Notes: generated by a model from the letters alone, not told the origin. A stretch of 64,000 nucleotides of DNA from Paraburkholderia susongensis (GCF_900177725.1 NZ_FXAT01000001.1:744001-808000); one strand, 5' to 3'; shown: positions 36,588 to 45,932, counted from the first letter of the stretch. A program made the numbers and translations.

Positions 36588-37619
36588 ATGAAGACTCAAC
36601 TGATCGCCGCGGTGACCTGCGCTTTCGCCTTCGCAGCGGCCCCCGTCTACGCGCAATCCAGCGTCGTGACCGTGTACAGCGCGGATGGTCTCCATGATGG
36701 ATCGCCCAGCTGGCTCGGCAACCAGTTCGAAGCCTTCACGAAGGCAACGGGCATCAAGGTGCAATACATCGAAGCCGGATCGAGCGGCGTGGTGGACCGC
36801 CTCGGCAAGGAGAAGTCGAACATCCAGGCCGACGTGCTCGTGACACTGCCGCCGTTCATGCAGAAGGCCGCCGCCGACGGCTTGCTGCAACCCTATACGC
36901 CCGCCGGTGCGGACAAGATCGATGCGCGCGACAAGGATGCGAAGGGCATGTATGTCGCGATGGTCGATAACTATCCCACCTTCATATACAACTCGGCCGT
37001 GCTCAAGACCCCGCCCAGGACCTACGCGGACCTGCTCGCGCCGCAGTACAAGCAGAAAGTGCAGTACTCGACGCCGGGCCAGGCCGGCGACGGCACGGCG
37101 CTCATGCTGCAGACGTTCCATGCATTCGGCGGCAAGGACGGCGGCTTCGACTATCTGCGCAAGCTCCAGGTGAACAACCTCGGGCCGTCCGCGTCGACGG
37201 GCAAGCTCACGGCGCTCGTGAACAAGGGCGAGCTCTACATCGCCAACGGCGATCTGCAGATGAACCTCTCGCAGATGCGCGAGAACCCGAACATCTCGGT
37301 GTTCTTCCCCGCCGGCCCCGACGGCAAGCGCACCACGTTCTCGCTGCCCTACTACATCGGTCTCGTCGCCGGCGCGCCGCATGGCGATAACGGCAAGAAG
37401 CTGATCGATTTCCTGCTGAGCGCCGAGGCCCAGCAGGATGTCAGCAAGAGCGCGTACGGCCTGCCGGTGCGCACCGACGTGCATCCGTCGGACAACAACT
37501 TCAGGACGCTCAGCACGGTGATGCAGGGCGTCGACATCTGGGTGCCCGACTGGAACCAGGTCATGCGTGACCTGAAGTCCGACGTGGCGACGTACAACCA
37601 CGCGATTTCGAGCAACTAA
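36588..37619 (+). CDS. phnS: 2-aminoethylphosphonate ABC transporter substrate-binding protein
   Basis: Periplasmic receptor of the PhnSTUV importer. The ATG at 36588 lies 6 nt after AAGGAAGG; residues 1-23 are a Sec signal (MKTQLIAAVTCAFAFAAAP, VYAQ). The mature 320-residue chain reads VVTVYSADGLHDGSPSWLGN, the iron/phosphonate-type (family 1) lobe, with PTFIYNSAVLKTPPRTY and SLPYYIGLVAGAPHGD lining the cleft. SADGLHDG is typical of AEP-binding proteins. Its TAA stop overlaps the phnT start in TAATG, so expression is coupled. Confidence 0.92.
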   Translation: MKTQLIAAVTCAFAFAAAPVYAQSSVVTVYSADGLHDGSPSWLGNQFEAFTKATGIKVQYIEAGSSGVVDRLGKEKSNIQADVLVTLPPFMQKAAADGLLQPYTPAGADKIDARDKDAKGMYVAMVDNYPTFIYNSAVLKTPPRTYADLLAPQYKQKVQYSTPGQAGDGTALMLQTFHAFGGKDGGFDYLRKLQVNNLGPSASTGKLTALVNKGELYIANGDLQMNLSQMRENPNISVFFPAGPDGKRTTFSLPYYIGLVAGAPHGDNGKKLIDFLLSAEAQQDVSKSAYGLPVRTDVHPSDNNFRTLSTVMQGVDIWVPDWNQVMRDLKSDVATYNHAISSN

Positions 37620-38773
37620 TGACCAATACCATCACCATGGAACGGGGGCCTCAGCAGCAGGCCTCCACGGTGCCGGCCGCGGTCGCCGCGGGCGCGAGCG
37701 GCATCGGCTTCGAGAACGTGTCGGTCGCGTACGGCGGGCAGACCATCCTCGAGTCGCTCACGCTCACCGTGAAGCCCGGCGAGATCGTCGCGCTCATCGG
37801 CCCCTCCGGCTCCGGCAAGACCACCGCGCTGCGGGCCGTCGCGGGCTTCGTGCAGCCGAGCGCGGGACGCATCGTGATCGGCGACAAGGACGTGACGCGG
37901 CTGCCGCCCTACGCGCGCAACATCGGCATGGTCGTGCAGAACTACGCGCTCTTTCCGCACATGCGCGTCGAGGACAACGTCGCGTTCGGGCTGCGCGCGC
38001 GCGGCGCCGACGCGAGCGTGATCCGCGAGCGTGTGCCCGAATGCCTCGGCCTCGTCGGCATGTCGAAGTATGCGAAGCGCTATCCGCGCGAACTCTCGGG
38101 CGGGCAGCAGCAGCGCGTCGCGATCGCCCGCGCGCTCGCGATCCGGCCTCAGGTGCTGCTGCTCGACGAGCCGCTCTCGGCGCTCGACGCGCAGATCCGG
38201 CGCTCGATGCTCGACGAGCTGGCGAAGCTGCACCGCAGCCTGCCCTCGCTGACCGTGCTGTACGTGACGCACGACCAGACCGAGGCGCTGACGCTCGCGA
38301 ACCACATCGGCATCATGCGCGACGGCAAGCTCGTGGCCTACGGCGACACCCAGGGGCTGTACCGGCATCCGCCGAACCGCTTCGCCGCCGAATTCCTCGG
38401 GCGCGCGAACGTGCTGGCGGCACAGCAGCTCGAGCCCACGGCCGACGGTCTCGCGCGGGTGCGCTGCGGCGACTTCACGATCGAAGGGCGCAATCATCAC
38501 GGCCTCGCGGCGGGCAGCACCTGCTACGTGTGCGTGCGGCCGCACGACCTGCACTTCGAGCCGAGCCCGCCGAGATCCAATTGCGTGACGGGCATCGTGC
38601 GCAGCGTGCAGTGGCTCGGCGAGCTGCACAGCATCGCGCTCGAAGTGGGTGGAGAGACGCTGCGCCTCACGCGCGCGCCGCTCACGAGCCCGCCGGAGCC
38701 CGGCGCCGTGCTGCCCGTGCATTTCCATGCGACGGACGTGACACTCGTTCCGGAGGTCGAGAGCCATGGCTGA
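37619..38773 (+). CDS. phnT: 2-aminoethylphosphonate ABC transporter ATPase
   Basis: A 384-aa ATP-binding subunit. Walker A is IGPSGSGKTTALR, the signature [16 protein letters not shown], Walker B LLLDEPLSALDAQIRR and the H-loop VTHDQTEALTL. The final 110 residues form a TOBE domain (LARVRCGDFTIEGRN, CVRPHDLHFEPSP), as in CysA/PotA-type importers. The start shares a base with the phnS stop; its end overlaps phnU by 8 bp. Confidence 0.94.
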   Translation: MTNTITMERGPQQQASTVPAAVAAGASGIGFENVSVAYGGQTILESLTLTVKPGEIVALIGPSGSGKTTALRAVAGFVQPSAGRIVIGDKDVTRLPPYARNIGMVVQNYALFPHMRVEDNVAFGLRARGADASVIRERVPECLGLVGMSKYAKRYPRELSGGQQQRVAIARALAIRPQVLLLDEPLSALDAQIRRSMLDELAKLHRSLPSLTVLYVTHDQTEALTLANHIGIMRDGKLVAYGDTQGLYRHPPNRFAAEFLGRANVLAAQQLEPTADGLARVRCGDFTIEGRNHHGLAAGSTCYVCVRPHDLHFEPSPPRSNCVTGIVRSVQWLGELHSIALEVGGETLRLTRAPLTSPPEPGAVLPVHFHATDVTLVPEVESHG

Positions 38774-39668
38774 TCTCGCTATTTCACCCCCGTCGCCATC
38801 GGTGCCGCCGGCTAGCGCCGGCCGCTCCACGGAGCACTGGCGCGGCCTCTGGGTCGCGCCGCCGCTCGTCGTGCTCGCGGCGATCTTCTTCTACCCGTTT
38901 GGCCTCATCGTGATGCAGGCGCTCGGCGGCGACACGCATACGCTGACGCTCGCGAACTTCGCCGAAGTGCTGCATTCGCGGCAGTTCCTGAGCGGTCTGT
39001 ATCACACGATAGCGATCGCCGTCAGCGCATCGGCCGGCTGTCTCGTGCTCGGCTTCGTGTTCTCGCTCGTGATCGCGTTCGTGCCGTTTCCGGGCGCGCG
39101 CCTCGTGGGCCGCCTGATCGACACGTTCATCGCGCTGCCGACGTTTCTCGTCGCGCTCGCGTTCACGTTCGTGTACGGCTCGGCCGGGCTCCTGAACCAG
39201 TCGCTGATGACGCTCTTCCACCTCAATCTGCCGCCCATCGACTTCCTGTACACGCAGTGGGGCGTCGTGCTCTCGGAGGTGACGGTCTACACGCCCTTCA
39301 TCATGCGGCCGCTGCTCGCCTGCTTCTCGCAGATCGACAACGCGCAGATCGAAGTGGCGAGCAACCTGGGCGCGCGGCCGCTGCGCATCATCCGGCAGAT
39401 CATCCTGCCGGCCGCGCTGCCCGCCCTGCTCGCCGGCGGCAGCCTCTGTCTGCTCCTGACCGTCAACGAGTTCGGCATCGTGCTGTTCATCGGCGCGAAG
39501 GACGTCATCACTCTACCGCTGCTGATCTACGGCAAGGCCATCCAGGAGTTCGACTACACGACGGCCTGCGTGATCGCCGTCATCAACATCGCGCTGTCGC
39601 TCGGGCTCTACGCCTGCTACCGCACAGTCGTGTCACTTTTCGGAGGCCGCCGTGCTGCTCTGGGCTAG
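38766..39668 (+). CDS. phnU: 2-aminoethylphosphonate ABC transporter permease 1
   Basis: A 300-aa inner-membrane permease with about six helices. GLWVAPPLVVLAAIFFYPFG is the first helix; LYHTIAIAVSASAGCLVLGF, IDTFIALPTFLVALAFTF and the EAA-like loop EVASNLGARPLRIIRQIILP that contacts PhnT follow. It overlaps phnT by 8 bp and phnV by 17 bp. Together with phnV it forms the heterodimeric pore. Confidence 0.92.
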   Translation: MADLAISPPSPSVPPASAGRSTEHWRGLWVAPPLVVLAAIFFYPFGLIVMQALGGDTHTLTLANFAEVLHSRQFLSGLYHTIAIAVSASAGCLVLGFVFSLVIAFVPFPGARLVGRLIDTFIALPTFLVALAFTFVYGSAGLLNQSLMTLFHLNLPPIDFLYTQWGVVLSEVTVYTPFIMRPLLACFSQIDNAQIEVASNLGARPLRIIRQIILPAALPALLAGGSLCLLLTVNEFGIVLFIGAKDVITLPLLIYGKAIQEFDYTTACVIAVINIALSLGLYACYRTVVSLFGGRRAALG

Positions 39669-40449
39669 ATGGGCAAGAGTATCGACATGGAGCGTCGCCG
39701 CGCTGCTGTTCTGCGCGATCTACGGGCTACCGGTGGCGATGATCGCGCTCGCGAGCGTGAGCGGGCAATGGAACGGCATCCTGCCGAGCCACCTCACGCT
39801 CGCGCACTACGCGCGAGCGCTGCACGGCGACTCGGCCGACCTGCTGCACGTGAGCGTGCTCACCGGCGCGCTCGCGAGCGGCGCGGCGCTCGTGAGCGGC
39901 ACGTGGGCGGCGCTCGCGCTGCGCCGGATGAAGGGCATCCCCAAGCGCGCGCTCGACGTGATCTTCTTCGTGCCGAGCGCGGTGCCGTCGGTCTCGATCG
40001 GGCTCGGGCTGCTGGTGGCGTTCAGCCAGCCTCCCGTGCTGCTCAACGGCACGGCGACGATCGTGTTCCTCGCGCACTTCCTGCTGATCTCGGCGTTCAC
40101 GTACGGCAACGTTTCGGCGGGGCTCTCGCGGGTCGCGCCCGAGTACGGCGAGGTGGCCGAAAGCCTCGGCGCGCGGCCCTTCTACGAGCTCACACGCGTG
40201 ACGCTGCCGCTCGTCGCGCCGTACCTGCTGGCGTCGTTCAGCCTGAGCTTCGCGCTCTCGATGGGCGAGCTCGGCGCCACGCTGATGATCTATCCGCCGG
40301 GATGGGTGACGCTGCCCGTGGGCATCTTCGCACTGTCCGACCGCGGCGCGATCTTCGATGCGTCGACCCTCACGATGGTCCTCGGCGCAGCGACGCTGCT
40401 CGTGCTGCTCGGACTCTCGCGCATCTCGACCAAGGCGGCGGTGCGCTGA
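39652..40449 (+). CDS. phnV: 2-aminoethylphosphonate ABC transporter permease 2
   Basis: A 265-aa permease starting at GTG with TCGGAGG 5-6 nt upstream, overlapping the end of phnU. VAALLFCAIYGLPVAMIALA is the first helix; the EAA loop is EVAESLGARPFYELTRVTLP. IFFVPSAVPSVSIGLGLLVA and ISAFTYGNVSAGLSRVAPEY are standard BPD-transporter segments. It is the second half of the AEP importer channel and the last clearly phosphonate-specific gene. Confidence 0.92.
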   Translation: MLLWARWARVSTWSVAALLFCAIYGLPVAMIALASVSGQWNGILPSHLTLAHYARALHGDSADLLHVSVLTGALASGAALVSGTWAALALRRMKGIPKRALDVIFFVPSAVPSVSIGLGLLVAFSQPPVLLNGTATIVFLAHFLLISAFTYGNVSAGLSRVAPEYGEVAESLGARPFYELTRVTLPLVAPYLLASFSLSFALSMGELGATLMIYPPGWVTLPVGIFALSDRGAIFDASTLTMVLGAATLLVLLGLSRISTKAAVR

Positions 40450-40562
40450 TGCGCGGCTCACCGGTAGGCCGGCGCGGATACGGGGCGCGCTGAAGAAACT
40501 CGAAAGGCAATTGCGGCAGTCACGCAGTTGCGCAGGCAAAAACAACGCAAAGGAGGTGCCGC

Positions 40563-42242
40563 GTGATCCTGACCGTGCTTCATCTTGCGGGCGGCGTGGC
40601 GTTGCTCACATGGGGCCTGCACATGGTCGAGTCGGGGCTGATGCGCGCGTTCGGCGCGTCGCTCAAGCGCTTCATGGCGCGCAGCCTCGGCAACCGGTTC
40701 AACGCGTTCTGCGCGGGGCTCGCCATCACCGGCGCGCTGCAAAGCAGCACGGCAACGGGCATGATCGCGTCGTCGTTCGCGGCGCGCGGGCTGATGCGGC
40801 CCGTCACGGGGCTCGCCGTGATGCTGGGTGCGAACGTGGGCTCGACGCTCATCGTGCAGGCTTTCTCGCTCGACCTGAGCTGGATCTCGCCCGCCTGCCT
40901 GCTGGTGGGCATGGCCCTGTTCGAGAAGGGCAAGGGCTCGCGCAACCGCGACATCGGCCGCGCCTCGATCGGCCTCGGCCTGATGCTGCTCGCGCTCACG
41001 CTGCTCGTCTCGACGGTGCAGCCCGCCGAGACCGCGCCCGCGCTGCGCACGGTGCTCGGCGCGCTGGCCGGCGAGCCCGTGCTCAACGCCGCGCTCGCGT
41101 GCCTGCTCACGTGGGCCGCGCATTCGAGCATCCCCGTCGTGCTGTTCGTGATGTCGCTCGCGAACCTCCACACGGTGCCGATGGACAGCGCGCTCGCGAT
41201 GGTGCTCGGCGCCAACGTGGGCAGCGCGCTCAACCCGTATTTCGAGGCCGCGAAAGGCGACGACCGCAGCCGCCGCAGACTGCCGGCCGGCAACCTGCTG
41301 CTGCGCGGCGGCGTGTGCGTCCTGATGCTCGGCCTGTGCTCGCCGCTCGCGCGGCTGCTGGACGGCCTGCCCGGCGACGCGAGCCGCACCATCGCCAATT
41401 TCCACACCGGCCTGAACGTGGCGATCGCGGTGCTGTTCATCGGCCTGCTCGATCCGGTGGCGCGGCTGCTCGAACGGCTGCTGCCCGCGCCGGGCGCCGG
41501 CGACGATTCCGACGCGCCGCGCTATCTCGACGAAGCCGCTCTGGAGACACCCTCGCAGGCGCTCGCCTGCGCGGCGCGCGAAGTGATCCGGATGAGCGAG
41601 ATCGTGGAAGCGATGCTGCGCGCGAGCGTGCCCGTGCTGCTCGCCAACGACCGCCGCGCCGTGAGCGAGATCGCGGACCGCGACGATGCCGTGGACATGC
41701 TGCACGACGCGATCAAGCACTATGTCACCGAGGTGACCCGCGTACCGCTCGGCGAGGAAGACCGGCGCTGGGCCTCGGCGATCATGACGGCGGTGATCAA
41801 CCTCGAGCATATCGGCGACATCATCGACAAGAACCTGCTGGAAATCGCGCAGAAAAAGATCAAGGCGCAACTGAGCTTTTCGCCCGAAGGCGCCGAGGAG
41901 TTGCGCACGCTGCACCGCTCGGTGACCGACAGCTTCCACCGCGCCCAGGCGCTGCTCGTCTCGGGCCGCACGCAGACCGCCGCGCTGCTCATCGCCGACA
42001 AGCAGTCGCTGCGGCGTCTCGAGCGCGCGGCGCGCGACCGCCACCTCGAGCGGTTACGCGAGGGGCAGCCCGACAGCATCGCCTCGAGCTCGCTGCATCT
42101 CGACGTGCTGCGCGACCTCGTGCGCATCCAGTCGCACATCTGCGCGCTCGCGTATCCGCTGCTCGAACGCGAGAAAGCGCAGGCGGAAATAGCGGAAAAC
42201 GGGCAAGCGCAGATGAGCGACACGCCGTGCGAAGGTTCGTGA
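40563..42242 (+). CDS. Na/Pi-cotransporter family protein with PhoU-like domain
   Basis: A 559-aa protein with a GTG start after AAAGGAGG. The N-terminal part has two inverted QSS repeats (ITGALQSSTATGMIASSFA, LGANVGSTLIVQAF; later VLGANVGSALNPYF) among about eight helices, the NptA/YjbB-type phosphate carrier. The C-terminal 200 residues are helical and PhoU-like (AREVIRMSEIVEAMLRAS, VINLEHIGDIIDKNLLEI). The E. coli homologue YjbB exports phosphate. Its position 113 bp behind phnV suggests removal of surplus phosphate released by PhnA. Confidence 0.88.
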   Translation: MILTVLHLAGGVALLTWGLHMVESGLMRAFGASLKRFMARSLGNRFNAFCAGLAITGALQSSTATGMIASSFAARGLMRPVTGLAVMLGANVGSTLIVQAFSLDLSWISPACLLVGMALFEKGKGSRNRDIGRASIGLGLMLLALTLLVSTVQPAETAPALRTVLGALAGEPVLNAALACLLTWAAHSSIPVVLFVMSLANLHTVPMDSALAMVLGANVGSALNPYFEAAKGDDRSRRRLPAGNLLLRGGVCVLMLGLCSPLARLLDGLPGDASRTIANFHTGLNVAIAVLFIGLLDPVARLLERLLPAPGAGDDSDAPRYLDEAALETPSQALACAAREVIRMSEIVEAMLRASVPVLLANDRRAVSEIADRDDAVDMLHDAIKHYVTEVTRVPLGEEDRRWASAIMTAVINLEHIGDIIDKNLLEIAQKKIKAQLSFSPEGAEELRTLHRSVTDSFHRAQALLVSGRTQTAALLIADKQSLRRLERAARDRHLERLREGQPDSIASSSLHLDVLRDLVRIQSHICALAYPLLEREKAQAEIAENGQAQMSDTPCEGS

Positions 42243-42543
42243 TGGACCCGCAGGCGGGCAACTTTTCGTTCAGCGCCCGAACTTCATCAGGCGTTGGGGG
42301 TCTCGTGCGTACGTTGCCCGCCACCAGTTCATAGCCGCCGCGCGCGGCGTCGGCGTCCCCGATCGCGCGCACTCGCGTATCTGCGCGTATCTCCGTATCT
42401 CCGTGTATCGCCCCCTCCTCGCGCATACACTCGACTCAAGGCACTCGCCTTGCACCCCTCAGTCACGCATGCGACAGTGCTCACGAACAGCACGCGCCTC
42501 GCGAGCCCACGCGAGCGCGCCATCCACGAACAAGGAGACACTC
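42243..42543. other. intergenic stretch before sixA
   Basis: No gene is supported in these 301 bp. A quasi-repetitive tract cgcgtatctgcgcgtatctccgtatctccgtgtatcgc lies near 42373-42410. It separates the phosphonate cluster from sixA. Confidence 0.4.
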
Positions 42544-43002
42544 ATGGACCTGATCCTCTGGCGTCACGCCGAAGCCGAAGACTTCGCCTCCAGCGATCTC
42601 GCCCGCGCGCTCACGACGCGCGGCCGCAAGCAGGCGCAAAGCGTCGCCAAATGGTTGCGCGCCCGTCTGCCCGAGGACGCCGTGGTGCTCGCGAGCCCCG
42701 CGGTGCGCACCATCCAGACCGCCGAGACCCTGAGCGACCAGTACCGCGTGGTGCGCGAACTCGCGCCGAATGCGAGCACCGGCGACGTGCTCGAAGCAGC
42801 CGGCTGGCCCGAGGGCGTGGCACAGACTGTTGTTATCGTCGGACACCAGCCGACGCTTGGGGCTGTCGCCGCACACTTGCTCGGCGACAGCCAGGCCAGC
42901 TGGCCGCTCAAAAAAGCCGGCGTGTGGTGGATTGCGAGCCGCGAGCGCGACGGCGAGGCGCAGGCGGTGTTGCGCGCCGCCATCAGCCCTGATCTGATCT
43001 AA
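42544..43002 (+). CDS. sixA: SixA-type histidine phosphatase
   Basis: A 152-aa histidine-phosphatase-superfamily protein. MDLILWRHAEAEDFASSD carries the catalytic RHA motif (His8) and the second His lies in VVIVGHQPTLGAVAAH. It lacks the extra domains of larger family members and matches SixA, which dephosphorylates phosphohistidine on HPt domains and on the nitrogen phosphotransferase protein NPr. ACAAGGAGACACTC precedes the ATG. Its neighbours concern phosphate, but the sequence does not show a partner kinase. Confidence 0.9.
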   Translation: MDLILWRHAEAEDFASSDLARALTTRGRKQAQSVAKWLRARLPEDAVVLASPAVRTIQTAETLSDQYRVVRELAPNASTGDVLEAAGWPEGVAQTVVIVGHQPTLGAVAAHLLGDSQASWPLKKAGVWWIASRERDGEAQAVLRAAISPDLI

Positions 43003-43076
43003 CCCGCTTATCTGATCCAACCCGCTTTCCGGGCGCACGCTCCCGGCTTTCCAAGCGCGTACGCGAGACTTACGGG

Positions 43077-43095
43077 CAGTCATCCAATCGTCATC
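43077..43095 (+). promoter_or_regulatory. candidate Pho box upstream of olsB
   Basis: The sequence cagtcat-ccaat-cgtcatc contains two GTCAT cores exactly 11 bp apart, the period of PhoB half-sites, about 80 bp upstream of the olsB ATG. It supports induction of ornithine lipid synthesis under phosphate limitation, known in other proteobacteria. Confidence 0.6.
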
Positions 43096-43174
43096 GGTTT
43101 GCCATGCAAGCGTCACCAGGCGTTACTACATTGGCGAAAAAAGAAATTCACACTCTTTTCGACCAGGACCGCCC

Positions 43175-43987
43175 ATGCGAGAACTGCCGACGCCCACCCT
43201 GCCCTTCGCCTCGCTACTCGAGTCGCGCCGTCTGCCGCGCGCCGAGGAAACGGTCACCGCGCAACATCGACTGCAGGTTTCATGGGCGCGCACCGACGAG
43301 GAATTACGCGAAGCGCAACGCCTGCGCTACCGCGTGTTCGCCGACGAAATGGGCGCGCGCCTCACCGGCCCCACGGGCCTCGATGTCGATGCATTCGATT
43401 CGTACTGCGATCATTTGCTGGTGCGCGATCTCGACACGCTGAAAGTAGTCGGCACGTATCGCGCGTTGCCGCCGCATCAGGCCGCGCGCATCGGACGTTT
43501 GTACGCGGAGAGCGAGTTCGACGTGTCGCGCCTCACGCACCTGCGCGCGAAGATGGTCGAGGTGGGCCGCTCGTGCGTGCATCCCGACTATCGCAGCGGC
43601 TCGGTCATCATGTCGCTGTGGGCGGGCCTCGCCGCGTACATGAAGCACAACGGCTACGAGACGATGCTCGGCTGCGCGAGCGTCGCGATGGTCGACGGCG
43701 GACACTATGCGGCGAACCTCTATTGCTCGCTGCGCGAGAACGCGCTGACCGCGCCGGAATATCGCGCGTTCCCGCATACGCCGCTGCCGGTCGACGACTT
43801 GCAGACGGGCGCCGCCGTCGCTCCGCCGCCGCTCGTCAAGGGTTATCTGCGGCTTGGCGCGAAGATTTGCGGCGCGCCGGCATGGGATCCCGACTTCAAT
43901 ACCGCGGACTTCCTGACGCTGTTCCGTCTGTCCGACATCAATGCGCGTTATGCCCGTCACTTCCTCGGCGATGCGCTGCCGCGTTGA
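43175..43987 (+). CDS. olsB: L-ornithine N-alpha-acyltransferase
   Basis: A 270-aa GNAT-fold enzyme that transfers a 3-hydroxyacyl chain from ACP to ornithine, forming lyso-ornithine lipid. Features include QRLRYRVFADEMGARL with the family Arg-Tyr, DVDAFDSYCDHLLVRDL, KMVEVGRSCVHPDYRSGSV and GCASVAMVDGG, all typical of OlsB/hemolysin-like acyltransferases. The partner acyltransferase OlsA is not adjacent. Ornithine lipids replace phospholipids when phosphate is scarce, which fits the Pho-like repeat upstream and the neighbouring pst/pho locus. Confidence 0.9.
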   Translation: MRELPTPTLPFASLLESRRLPRAEETVTAQHRLQVSWARTDEELREAQRLRYRVFADEMGARLTGPTGLDVDAFDSYCDHLLVRDLDTLKVVGTYRALPPHQAARIGRLYAESEFDVSRLTHLRAKMVEVGRSCVHPDYRSGSVIMSLWAGLAAYMKHNGYETMLGCASVAMVDGGHYAANLYCSLRENALTAPEYRAFPHTPLPVDDLQTGAAVAPPPLVKGYLRLGAKICGAPAWDPDFNTADFLTLFRLSDINARYARHFLGDALPR

Positions 43988-44043
43988 AGTGAGTGGGAAG
44001 GGCCGTCGCTGACAGGCGGTGAGAAACAGACGCCGAAAAGCGG

Positions 44044-44070
44044 AAAAGCCCGGCAAAACGCCGGGCTTTT
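44044..44070. terminator. bidirectional terminator between olsB and ppx
   Basis: aaaagcccggc and gccgggctttt pair over 11 bp around a 5-nt loop, giving a U tail on each strand. It lies between the convergent olsB and ppx genes and should end both transcripts. Confidence 0.9.
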
Positions 44071-44130
44071 CCATTCATATACCGCGCAAGCCGAAGCACG
44101 CATTCGACGCGCGTGCCGATCGGGCGCGCG

Positions 44131-45642
44131 TTAATCCTCCGTATAGACCACACGGTACGGAATGCCGACCTTCTCCCATTCCGCCGCTTCCTGGATCAAG
44201 CTGTAGTCGGTCAGCGGATTGTTGACCACCCACCCGTTCGGCAAACGCACCTCGTAGCCGCCGTTGACCTGCGCAACCGAGATCCACGGCAAGCCGACAT
44301 CGGCACGCCGCCGGCACAGCAGCGCCGCGAGCCGCAGGCAGAACAACAGCGGCCATTCGACGTCGCGCGTCTGCGACAGCTTGCCGAGCTTGCCCGCATG
44401 ACCGACCACGAGCGCGGCGACGCGCGCCTGATCGGTGCGCGAGAAACCCGGCATGTCGGCGTTGCTGGCGATATAGGCCGAATGCTTGTGATAGGCGCTG
44501 TGCGAAATGGACAGCCCGATCTCGTGCAGCGAAGCCGCCCAGCCGATGAACATGCGGTTTTCCGCGCGGCGCTCCTCGTCGGGTTCGGTGAACTGGTCGT
44601 AGAAGCTCATCGACAGATCGCTGATACGCCCCGCCTGCGCGCGATCGACGCCATAGCGGCGCATGAAGCCTTCCACCGTGACCGTGCGCATGTCTTCGTG
44701 CTGCGAGCGGCCGAGCAGGTCGTACATGACGCCGAGGCGCAGCGCGCCGTCGGTGGTATCGACATAGTCGACGCCCAGTTCGTCGAACACCGCGATCATG
44801 ATCGACAGGCCGCCCGCGAGCACCGGCACGCGGTCGCTCTTGAGCGACACGAGCTTCAGGCGATTGACGTTCTCGGCCTTGATCAGCGCGCGCTTGAGCC
44901 GCTCGAGGCCGCCGCGCGAAATGCCGTGCGTGACGCCCGCATCGTTGAAGCTGTTTGCCTCGACGAGCTCGGCAAGCGCGCGCGCCGTGCCCGACGAGCC
45001 GATTGCCTGCTCCCAGCCGGTTTTCTTGTACTCGGCGGAAATGATCTGGATTTCGCGGCGCGCGGCGAGTTCGGCCTGGCGCATCGTGTATTCGTCGACG
45101 TTGCCGGCCGGGAAAAACGCGCGGCTATGACTCACGCAGCCGATATACAGGCTTTCCATCTTGATCGGCGTGTAGTGCGAGCCGATGATGAATTCCGTCG
45201 AGCCGCCGCCGATGTCGACGACGAGGCGCTTGCCCGCGCTCGCCGGCACCGAGTGCGCCGCGCCCGCGTAAATCAGGCGCGCTTCCTCGCGCCCCGCGAT
45301 CACTTCGATCGGAAAACCGAGCGCGGCCTGCGCCTCGCCCAGAAATTCGCCCGCGTTCTTCGCGATGCGCAGCGTATTGGTCGCGACCGCGCGCACGTGG
45401 TCGGGATGGAAGTCGCGCAGACGCTCGCCGAAACGCTTCAGCGCGTCCCAGCCACGCACCTGCGAGGCGCGGTCGAGCATCTTGTCGCGCGACAGGCCGG
45501 CGGCAAGGCGCACCGGCTCGCGCAATGCGTCGACCTGATAGATCTGGCTGCCCGCGTCGGTTTCCTCGACCCGGCCCACGATGAGCCGGAAGCTGTTCGA
45601 ACCGAGATCGACGGCGGCGAGGAGTTGAGGGGTATTGGCCAT
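44131..45642 (-). CDS. ppx: exopolyphosphatase
   Basis: Processively removes terminal phosphate from polyphosphate; related enzymes also hydrolyse pppGpp. The ATG at 45642 gives 503 aa with LLAAVDLGSNSFRLIVGRVE, the phosphate-1 loop of the sugar-kinase/Hsp70 ATPase fold. LVVDIGGGSTEFIIG is the second loop and YVDTTDGALRLGVMYDLLGR ends the catalytic half; a C-terminal HD-like helical domain follows. In-frame ATGs at 45660 and 45780 would add Ala-rich tails, so the start is uncertain. Divergent from ppk and convergent with olsB. Confidence 0.95.
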   Translation of the reverse strand: MANTPQLLAAVDLGSNSFRLIVGRVEETDAGSQIYQVDALREPVRLAAGLSRDKMLDRASQVRGWDALKRFGERLRDFHPDHVRAVATNTLRIAKNAGEFLGEAQAALGFPIEVIAGREEARLIYAGAAHSVPASAGKRLVVDIGGGSTEFIIGSHYTPIKMESLYIGCVSHSRAFFPAGNVDEYTMRQAELAARREIQIISAEYKKTGWEQAIGSSGTARALAELVEANSFNDAGVTHGISRGGLERLKRALIKAENVNRLKLVSLKSDRVPVLAGGLSIMIAVFDELGVDYVDTTDGALRLGVMYDLLGRSQHEDMRTVTVEGFMRRYGVDRAQAGRISDLSMSFYDQFTEPDEERRAENRMFIGWAASLHEIGLSISHSAYHKHSAYIASNADMPGFSRTDQARVAALVVGHAGKLGKLSQTRDVEWPLLFCLRLAALLCRRRADVGLPWISVAQVNGGYEVRLPNGWVVNNPLTDYSLIQEAAEWEKVGIPYRVVYTED

Positions 45643-45903
45643 CGGGTAAGCGGACTCCATGCGCGCAAGCGCGGCGGCAGCTACGGCGGCAGGCGCGGAG
45701 GCCGGCAGCGCCGCGCGCTGGCCCGGTGCCTTCGGCGCGTGCTGCGCATCGCGGCCGGCCGCACTGTTCAAAGACGCCATTTTAAGCGTACCGGGCCTCA
45801 CAATGTCACCTCGCAGCGCTGGGAGACCCCTATCGTCGCATAAGCAGTGCGTCATATTGACGACAGGCGACGATTGCGGCGTAAAATCGTGAAAAGATAG
45901 CAG

Positions 45904-45932
45904 ATGTCATAAGGGCGTCATCAAACTGTGAG
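45904..45932 (+). promoter_or_regulatory. candidate Pho box upstream of ppk
   Basis: Three 7-bp elements, atgtcat, gcgtcat and ctgtgag, are spaced by 4 bp (11-bp period), matching the repeat CTGTCAT of PhoB sites. They end 52 bp before the ppk ATG. This suggests ppk is in the PhoB regulon, as reported in E. coli and other species. Confidence 0.65.

Noticed and set aside
40358..42334. 658-codon plus-strand frame overlapping the Na/Pi carrier
   Set aside because: It runs in another frame through the carrier gene and is Arg/Ala-rich noise; the carrier frame has the QSS motifs and helices.
44113..45843. Plus-strand 576-codon frame opposite ppx
   Set aside because: Antisense shadow; ppx carries both nucleotide-binding loops and an HD-like domain on the other strand.
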